Positions 57,031 to 64,000 of a DNA stretch of 64,000 nucleotides are shown piece after piece (the stretch's first letter is position 1; every line of letters starts with the position of its first letter). Location of the stretch: NCBI GenBank assembly GCA_022385805.1, contig MU277673.1, positions 492,511 to 556,510 on the forward strand, read 5' to 3'. The notes below the pieces were generated by a model that ran no database searches, was not told where the DNA came from, and saw only the letters and a program-made list of their open reading frames with translations. Origin of the DNA: Pilatotrama ljubarskyi (taxonomy: Eukaryota > Basidiomycota > Agaricomycetes > Polyporales > Polyporaceae). Position numbers and translations under genes: made by a program.

Positions 57031-59104
57031 ATGCACTTGACGTTCTCACCTGCGCTTGGCCAAGAGACAGTCCTCAAGGTCGCGCCAAAAGCCTCCGGCT
57101 CCGAGCGGCCTGCAGCCGAGTCGGTTTTGTTCAAGGCGACTTTTGACAATCGCGAGTCTCTTCTCGAGGCTCGCGCAGACGGCATCAAGGTCGAGCTCTG
57201 GTCGGATGTTCCTGTCGGGGGACGGTCTTACGGGGAGTGGGGCGCGTCGCGGTTCGGGCCTCTGGAGACGGAGAGCACCCCGCCTCAAGAGGTGCCGACG
57301 TTCTCTCTGGGAGATGCGTCGGAGGACGATGATCTGTCCAGCGAGAACTCGCTCTACGTTCGTCTCCGCGTCCCGCTTCACGACCACGTCGGAGCGCGGT
57401 TCTCGTTCACCTACAGACTCGTGTATCCTTCGGGCGAAGTACGGTGGCTTGGCGAGTTTGGGCGGAACGGGGAGCTGCTCGTCGAGCAAGGACTGCCTGG
57501 CGTCGACCTGCGCGAAGGCTGGAACATCTCGGACGACGGCACTTATCGTACCCATGCTTTCCCTGGCGAGCGCGTGTTGGGACAGTTGGCGGATCCGGAG
57601 ACTTGGGCGTGTTGGTCGTGGAATCCGTCCAGGTGGGTCGCGTTGTCATCGAGCAGGGCGCGAGACTCTCATGCGCTATGAATACAGCCTGCCGACATAC
57701 ACAGGTGCGCGTGAAGCCAGGGAAGGCCTTGCTATGATTCTGTCACCGCAAACCTATACGCGCACGGTGAACGTCCCTCGGCCCCTCGTATTCGCGGCGA
57801 GCCACTCCACAAAGCTCAAGATCACCGCAGAGGGGAAGATCGTCCTTCACTCGTCTAGCCCATTCGCGCGCGTATCCTTCAGCGTGCTCGAGCACTCCCG
57901 AGAACTGCTAGACGGTGTCGCCGCGCTTTGTCACGGCGAAGTGCTGGTTTTTGATGATACCTCCGCCGTCCTTTCTTGCCGCCCCGCCGATGCTGAATTC
58001 CCTATCCACCTGGTCGTCCTCCCAATGGCTGACCAACTCGGCGAACTTGCGCTCGTTCCGCTCACGTACCGTGCTCTACCTAAGGAGGCATCGGGATGGG
58101 ACGCTGGCTTCGTGCTATCGTCTCCCGACATGCGTGTGGTGAAGTCTGTGCCCGCGTCCGCATTGCAAGCGGATCCGTTCGCTCTCGTAGGGACGTCCGG
58201 CTATCAACTCTTACTCGCTCCTGTCCATGAGCTGAGCGTCGACGCTGGCGTGATGGGTGCAGCCCTGCTCACGCCGCACAAGAACCTCACTTTGAAGATT
58301 GACAGGTCCGTCGCTCAGACTCTACCGACACCTCCGCCCTCCCCACCACGTTCTAGCGCGCCGATGCCTGCCTCTGCCGCAGGGGAGCCACGTCCGTCGA
58401 GCAGCCCGTCCCCCAAGAGCTCCGCGCCGCCATGGGTCTCCAAAGGAAGGCGGACGGAAGTGTCTCAGGGACGCCGCCGCCCAGCGTCGTTAGCGCTCAT
58501 TCCCTACCAGTCGCCCCATCTCCTTCGCCGGTACCTGCACATCATCCTAAACATCGTGTTCTGGTTCTGGAGTACGTTTGTCAGGGCTCTCGCGGTTCGT
58601 CTCGTCGGCGAGTCGGCTACAAGGCGGATATCCGGCCTGCTTGGGTTGGCGTTAGTGAAAACCGCGCCTCCTGCTCCTCCGCGGCCCACCGCTGGCAACA
58701 GGGTGAAGGCGCATGGCGAAAGGCGTACTGAAATCGGGGAGCCGGTTGCGGAGGACACTGCTAGTGCCTCTGACCTTCTCGTGGCCGTGCCCGAAGAGGA
58801 AAGTCGACCTGACATCGTGGCCCCCTCTCCTCAAAACGCTCAAGATGCCCCTCGAGAGACCCAGGACAGCCAAGCGTCACAACCTTCCCCGCGTATCGTT
58901 CTCTCTGCCGTCGTCCCCTCCCAATGTTCCGAAGGTCCCGTGGTGCTGCTGAAAGGGCGCAACGCCATCAAGGACCTTCGTGCTACGGTCGATGGCAAAC
59001 CTATCCCGTCTCAGGACGCGAAAACCGTTACCGACGAGACCCGGCTGCTAATGTTCGATGCGCTGGAGGCCGGCGGGGAGCTCGAAATATCTTTTGGCCT
59101 CTAA
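57031..59104 (+). CDS. Hypothetical protein with one membrane segment
   Basis: Two exons. Exon 1 from ATG 57031 (MHLTFSPALGQETVLKVAPK) gives FKATFDNRESLLEARADGIK and YVRLRVPLHDHVGARFSFTYRLVYPSGEVRWLGEFG, resembling a beta-sandwich. The splice (donor GTGGGTCGC after NPSR; acceptor GTGAAGCCAG) leads to EGLAMILSPQTYTRT and LGELALVPLTYRAL in the second exon. A long proline/serine linker follows, then LHIILNIVFWFWSTFVRALA, a likely membrane segment (around 58540-58600), and an acidic disordered stretch. The C-terminus is LMFDALEAGGELEISFGL. About 665 residues. Family not recognised; a tethered sugar- or ligand-binding sandwich is conceivable but unsupported. A 682-codon frame starting at 57056 follows the wrong frame through exon 1. 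Confidence 0.7.
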
Positions 59105-59510
59105 GCGGCTTCGTACGCTGCCATATCTTGGGCTTATGGACTCCTCGTATATTCTCATGTTGTACCCGCATCGGCTGCGCCGATGTATTCATCCGCCCGC
59201 GCTGCATCAGTTGTTGCTTTTCTCCGTATCGTTTTGTAGTCACCACCAGCAATTTCCTCATGTGTACGACCATGATGTATCTCACGACCCGTCCCGAGTA
59301 GCGCAATGACCATTGGAATGTTCTACATGGATTACATATTAGAAACACATGAACGACCGACGCAGTCCGAGATAATGCTACAACGCAATCCATACAACGA
59401 TCCACCCAGATACCTTGATAATACTGCAGCTGTTTCCTTCCTCGCTTCGCGATAATCTGCGGCAGTGTGGCGAGATGCTGCGGCCCAGACCGCACACGAG
59501 CGAGACGAGC
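59105..59510. other. Convergent 3' intergenic region
   Basis: Between two convergent stop codons; no gene is seen. Confidence 0.45.
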
Positions 59511-60990
59511 CTATGCGTCGCTCTCCGAATCTGACCGGCTTCCTGCAGAGGCGGCCTCGTCTTCGAAGTCCTCGTCCTGCGCCTCCTGATACTCGACGTA
59601 GGCCGCCAACTGCGAGTCCGTGAACGCCCCTACCGGTGCGGGTGGAGGGGCATTCTGTAGTTTGGCGAGCTGCTCGGCTAAGGACGACGATTGTCTGCGC
59701 GACAGCGGGGAGAATCTCATCAGTATTCTTGACATATGCGCGTGATGCGTGCGCTTACTCCTTGCGTCTGAGGAAATCTTTGTACTGTTCGCTGGTGGGC
59801 TGCCATTCCACCATCCCGATTCCTGCTAATGCGGAGACGTGGTTGCTGACGACGTTATCCATCACGAGGTTCGGAATGACCGGCCTCTGCCGGTCCAGCT
59901 TTGTCCGACATATGGGACAGGTGAGCTTATGCTGACGTAACCGTGAGCGAAAGCTATGAGAGGTGGGGGTCTACTGAGCGACTTACGGGCTTTAGCCAGC
60001 TCAATAAACACTGCCCACAGCAGGAGTGGCCACACGGGTTTGTAGATTGAGTGACGACGCTGTACCGACTCACGATGAGGGTCGACGGCTATAGCGAGAA
60101 CGGCGACAGACTTACAGCAGCTCATGGCAGCTAGAAGGCATCGTCAGTACAGTGTCGAGCAGCAGTATGATTGATTGCGCGCACATCGGGCATGTGAGTT
60201 CCTCTTCCGCCTTCTCGAGTATCTTGCGGGCGGACGCATGTGGGTCCACGAAGACGTCTTTCGACTTGACTCTGCCAAGCTTGCTTCGTTTTGAAGGCGA
60301 GGCCGGAGTACTCAGCGCCTCGGATCGCCTCCGCTTCAGGGAGCTTCTCTGAGTGACCACCCTTCCGGCCAGTCGGTTGGACGCTGAAAGAGCCGAGGAC
60401 GCTCCAGACACGTCCAGCCACTGCGGAGACTGAAGAGCCCGCTTACCGTGGATGCGCTCGCCGGAACTGCTCTGGGACGAGGGTGGAAGAAGTGCATTTG
60501 CTACATTCGTCAAGGCATGTGTGAGCAACTTGATCACTGTGTGGCTAAGCATCAACTGGATTCTGAACTCACGAGCAGCGCGGCCACCGGCGACGGTCGC
60601 CGCCTCGATCCGATCAACTTGTTGCAAAAAAGCATCATCGACCTCGTCGAAAACATAGGGCGTAGGAGGGTGATGAGATCCACCCTGAGAGTCCGGTGCC
60701 GACTGTTCCCCGGTTTCTCTCTCGCTAACTGGCTGAGCCCCGTTCGGAGCGGCAGGGACAGCCGCCTGGGATTGGCTCGAAGTCGCGACCGAGCTTGGTC
60801 CCGGAGCGATGTGAATGGGTCCGAGATGTGGTACGCTGTCCAGTTCATTGACGTCGAGATCGTCGAAGTAGGCGTCATAGTCGGATTCCTTGTCGTCAGT
60901 CACTCCGCACAACTCGGGGACCTGATCGAAGTCCACTCCTTCGAATGGGTCGGGAAGGGCGTCGTATTCATCAGCCGACAAAGTGGCCAT
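59511..60990 (-). CDS. RING-type E3 ubiquitin ligase
   Basis: From ATG 60990 (MATLSADEYDALPDPFEGVD) the N-terminal third is acidic and disordered, followed by YVFDEVDDAFLQQVDRIEAA and an arginine-rich stretch (KRRRSEAL, SKRSKLGRVK). The RING finger is split over three exons: EEELTCPMCAQSI; then (donor GTAAGTC after HELL) NPCGHSCCGQCLLSWLKP; then (donor GTAAGTCGC) KLTCPICRTKLDRQRPVIPN. The metal ligands are C-x2-C, C-x-H-x2-C-x2-C and C-x2-C, a complete C3HC4 set. After the RING come NLVMDNVVSNHVSALAGIGM and a helical tail LAEQLAKLQNAPPPAP ending DSESDA. Substrate unknown; the post-RING N-x-N/V-L-x2-hydrophobic pattern resembles RNF-type ligases such as CHFR or TRIM, but no other domain confirms it. 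Confidence 0.85.
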
Positions 60991-62004
60991 GTCCTCTTAA
61001 AACTGATAGTGCACAAAGACGAGCTACTCGTGAGCCGTGCTGCTCGCAAGATGAGAGTGGCGGAAGAGGACCATGAACGCATGAAGAGAGGCTGCGGTTG
61101 CGGGCGCGTTCAACTACCTTCTCCGAAGGTTAGCCTTGGGTTAGCCACACAATTGACAACCGTGACAGGGCATGTCACACAGCTTAGCCACCCGCAACTA
61201 CCCGCAAGCACTCGGCTGCATGGCGTTGCAGGCCTATACTCTAGACGTGTACTGCTTGACAATCCATCCACCGCCCCCAAGATCGGCTGGTTGTCGTGTC
61301 TGCCCTTCAGGCTTCAGCTTGTCCGTTCCGATCTCAGGGAGGATGATTTGGGGCTTGTGCAAGTCTGGATGTACAGCACTATGTTGCCACTGGCCCGCTT
61401 CAAGTTGTGAGCGCGAGCGCGCAAGGCTAGAACATCAAGGAAGTGCGTCTCGCTGCAGTAGGTGCCAGTGAACGGAGCCGTATCACGAGTCGCGCTGTTC
61501 CCTCGATATCTCAGGCATCGTTGCAACCGGGGGGATATGCACATAGCCCGCACACCGCCCGTGTCAACCGATGAGTCCGAGATGGCCGCAGTGAAGGGGG
61601 TTTGGAACGGTCCCCAAATGTCGAGGGCGCAGTTATTCGCCCCCGAGCGAGCATGTGATCAGCTGGGAGAGTAGGTGAAGAGCGATGGAAGCTTCTCAAG
61701 TGCTCGCTGTCGCGATCCGCGAGGTCGTTCTCAACATGGACCGCCACCTTGGCCGCGTTTACGCAGAAGCGTCCGCTTCTGGTAGGCGTCGACCCTAACC
61801 AAGCAAGTGTCGTTCGTAGCGTCGTCGATCCCAAGCAGGGTGCTCGAGAAGGCGCGGCGGGATTTGAATCGCAGCCCCTGCGAGTATATAAACCAGGTCG
61901 AGACGGCGGTGTACCCCATCCACCTTCTCTTTCCTCACTCGTCTAGTCTAGTCCCGTCTAATCGCCGTCAAGACCTCCCGGAGTCAGCATCCTTCGCCGT
62001 CAAC
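60991..62004. other. Intergenic region with the promoter of the secreted protein
   Basis: One kilobase between divergent starts. A long plus-strand frame across 60448-61410 lies partly antisense to the RING gene and shows no family. From about 61860 the region becomes the promoter of the secreted repeat protein, with a TATA box and a CT-rich leader. Confidence 0.45.
61885..61892 (+). promoter_or_regulatory. TATA box of the secreted repeat protein gene
   Basis: TATATAAA, followed about 30-60 bases later by a CT-rich leader (accttctctttcctcactcg) and by the ATG at 62005, 113 bases downstream. Spacing and sequence are those of a strong regulated fungal promoter. Confidence 0.65.
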
Positions 62005-63326
62005 ATGCGTAGCCCCGTCATTGCCTTCTCCATCATCGCTGCCGCGGTCAGCCCCACCCTCGTTTCTGGCGCTCCTGCCTCTCCCAACCTCGACAATGCT
62101 ATCGCCCACCCGGAGAATGCCGTCACTCACGGCATCCGCTCTGCGCCCATGTCGGCTCTGGGATCCTCTGACGGCAACCCTCTCTCCAATATCCCGGGCC
62201 TCCCTACACCCCCTTCACCCCCTTCTGGCACTGCGCACGACATGGACACCAGCCCGGTCGAGCGCACCAAGGCCATGAAGAAGGCGAAGGAACAGGCCCA
62301 GCAGGGGCAGAACCCTGTCAAGGCTGCAGCTATGCCCCCGCCCCGCGCCCAGAAGTCAAGGCGTGCTTCTGACATGTACACGGCTGGAGGCAACGCGTAC
62401 TCTGGTGCTGCGAGTGACTCGTCTGGCGGCGATGTTGAGAATGATGCACAGGAGGGCACTTTGACCAACGCCGACGGCTCCAGTGAGTCGAGCCTCACAA
62501 GGCGTAGCACGCGATCGCAACCGTACTGATGCACGCTCTAGACGCTGCCGGTGGTGCTGGCTCGTCCTTCAGCGGCTTTGCCTATGGTGGCAATGGCAAT
62601 GGGCACGGCCCCGGTGGTAATGCCTACACCGGTTCAACTGGCCCGTCCAGGGGCGGCAGTGTCGTCAACACCCAAGAAGGAAACGACGCCGATGGCGGGG
62701 ATGGCGACACCTCAGCCATTGGAAACACCGATGCCAGTACGTCCGCGGGCTTTTGAAGAGAGATGGTGGAAACTGATTGCATGGTAGACACGGCTAGCGG
62801 CGGAGGGTTCTCTGAGAGCGGCTCTGCCGAGGGCGGCAACGCCGCCGTCCGTACCAACATCCCGGGCGCGCGCAAGCGTGCGAGCGACTCTGGCACGGCC
62901 GGCGGTAACGCATACAGTGGTGCCACCAGCGACGTGTCTGGCGGTTCGGTTGTCAACCAATCCGACGAGGATGGCACTATCGACAACAATGGCGGGAGTG
63001 AGTTGGAGTCTTCGGTGCGGTAACAATGTTGTACTGAATGACTCTGCCAGACACTGCCGGCGGTGCGGGTACCACCTTCTCCGGTGATGCTGACGGCGGC
63101 AACGGCAACGGCCTCGGTCCTGGCGGTAACGCGTACAGCGGCTCGTCTGGGCCCGCCACCGGCGGAGGTGTCTACAATTATGGCGGCGCGATCGACAACG
63201 CGGCGGGCTCCAGTATGTGGTTCTTCTGCCTTGCTGTTGACCGAATGTTGATCATGCTATGTCATAGACACTGCTGGTGACGGTGGCGACAGCGAGACTG
63301 GCGATGCCACCGGCGGGAGGGCTTAA
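62005..63326 (+). CDS. Secreted glycine-rich repeat protein with Kex2 sites, made of symmetric exons
   Basis: Predicted 367 residues from five exons: 62005-62482, 62542-62736, 62788-62997, 63051-63212 and 63268-63326. All four introns are phase 1 and the internal exons (195, 210 and 162 bases) are multiples of three. A signal peptide MRSPVIAFSIIAAAVSPTLV with likely cleavage after VSG is followed by a proline-rich stretch. Repeats then alternate. Type A: ASD-x-x-TAGGNAYSGA-x-SD-x-SGG-x-V (exons 1 end and 3). Type B: AGGAG-x-x-FSG...GGNGNG-x-GPGGNAY-x-GS-x-GP (exons 2 and 4). Each type A repeat is preceded by a dibasic Kex2-like site (KSRR before ASDMY, ARKR before ASDSG). Exon 5 is a short GD-rich end. 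Gly, Asn, Asp and Ser dominate and cysteine is absent. Structural wall protein or processed peptide precursor are both possible. Confidence 0.82.
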
Positions 63327-63559
63327 GGGGGTGTCGCGTCGCAGAGCAACTTTATGGCGCTTCGTGAATAGTATCTATCCGGTGGTTGACAGTCTATACC
63401 CACGTTCTCTAATGCATATCCATTCGCAATACGAATGATCGGGCGGGCGAGCATTTCACAGACCATTGCTTGTCGGAAAACTTGGTGTGGGCACGCGACA
63501 ACCATCTCACCTGCTGTACATAAGGCATTGTATATAGTGTGGATAGACACATGGTACAT
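63327..63559. other. Convergent 3' intergenic region
   Basis: Between the stops of the secreted protein and Pex19. No gene is seen. Confidence 0.45.
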
Positions 63560-64000
63560 TTATAACTCATCCCTTGGCAGTGTCCACCCTTGCTGCAGTC
63601 GCCCCACAAGATTGCTGACCGGTCCTGCCATCCCCGCCTGACTCTTGAAGCTTTCCAAGAAGTTCTTGATGAGCTGATAGTCCACTTCTCCCCCTTTATC
63701 CTCCTCCTCCTCCTCGCCCTTCTCCAATGATTCTCTCAATTCAGCTTCCATAGCGGCTTCGATGTCCATATCTGCCTGATCACCGGCTGCCATCTTACCC
63801 TTACCCTTGGATGAGGAGGCGGCATCGGCAGACTCTGGTGCGGTACGTTCGCCACGAGCGCGTGCGAGCTCGGCATCCATAGCGCGCATCACGGCTTCAA
63901 AGGAATCAAGACTAGTGTTGGGCTGACTACGAGAGCTGGGCGCTCGCGGAGTTTGGGATGGGACTTCCGATGGACGTTGTGGCTCTGGCATATGCTTGCT
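63560..64000 (-). CDS. PEX19: Peroxisomal biogenesis factor 19 (Pex19), 5' end beyond the window
   Basis: Cytosolic chaperone and import receptor for peroxisomal membrane proteins such as PMP24. The visible exon, minus strand, reads MPEPQRPSEVPSQTPRAPSS, SLDSFEAVMRAMDAELARAR, MDIEAAMEAELRESLEKGEEEE and VDYQLIKNFLESFKSQAGMAGPVSNLVGRL. The LIKNFLESFKSQ-G-GPV-NL segment is the core Pex19 signature. An ATG lies at 63991, but the acidic N-terminal DLDDVLDDF-type Pex3-binding segment expected in Pex19 is not present, so the gene very probably continues past 64000. The frame ends GWTLPRDEL at 63560, without the C-terminal CAAX farnesylation box found in yeast and human Pex19; a further 3' exon cannot be excluded. 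Only part of the protein is seen. Confidence 0.85.
   Translation of the reverse strand, partial: SKHMPEPQRPSEVPSQTPRAPSSRSQPNTSLDSFEAVMRAMDAELARARGERTAPESADAASSSKGKGKMAAGDQADMDIEAAMEAELRESLEKGEEEEEDKGGEVDYQLIKNFLESFKSQAGMAGPVSNLVGRLQQGWTLPRDEL

Noticed and set aside
57056..57700. First part of a 682-codon plus-strand frame
   Set aside because: In this stretch the real exon 1 uses another frame with protein-like content; the frame becomes real only after the intron acceptor near 57720.
63690..63720. CTC trinucleotide run
   Set aside because: It encodes the glutamate run in Pex19.

Overview
This window is nuclear DNA from a filamentous basidiomycete, most likely a mushroom-forming Agaricomycete. 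The evidence is dense genes on both strands split by many introns of about 50-60 bp with GT...AG ends, a moderately GC-rich composition, and families or family versions that look basidiomycete-like (a Ras2-type GTPase, a REX4-fold pseudoexonuclease, glycine-rich secreted repeat proteins). No rRNA, tRNA, CRISPR or prokaryotic gene was seen.

Layout. Bases 1-5100 hold no gene I can recognise. A Ras2-like GTPase (5197-6066) follows, then a small inverted-repeat element (6529-6703). From 7.8 to 14.7 kb lie the peroxisomal membrane protein PMP24/PXMP4, a large chromodomain protein whose layout recalls fission-yeast Chp1, and, divergently, an MTC1 homologue. From 14.9 to 21.4 kb come the complex I 30-kDa subunit and, divergently, the splicing factor SPF27/BCAS2, then a REX4-fold protein that lacks the catalytic acids, an uncertain ORF and biotin synthase. 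Bases 21.5-24.8 kb are gene-poor. A BTG/Tob-domain protein, a 674-bp transposon-like element with an 8-bp target-site duplication, and ribosomal protein eS27 fill 24.8-28.4 kb.

The stretch 28.7-64 kb is packed: acyl-CoA thioesterase (ACOT8 type), XPA/Rad14, histone deacetylase Rpd3, a DinB-like protein, succinyl-CoA ligase beta, a long disordered protein, a possible Rxt2-like protein, the proteasome activator Blm10/PA200 (8.6 kb), a HIT protein, Trax, a one-TM-segment protein, a RING E3 ligase, a secreted repeat protein built of symmetric exons, and Pex19 (cut by the window end).

There is no operon logic; these are individually transcribed genes. Themes recur: peroxisome (PMP24, ACOT8, Pex19), mitochondrial metabolism (complex I, biotin synthase, succinyl-CoA ligase), and chromatin/RNA (Chp1-like, Rpd3, possible Rxt2, Trax, SPF27). 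Several gene pairs share short divergent promoters. Exon boundaries were read by eye from splice signals and reading frame, so internal exon limits are approximate unless stated.
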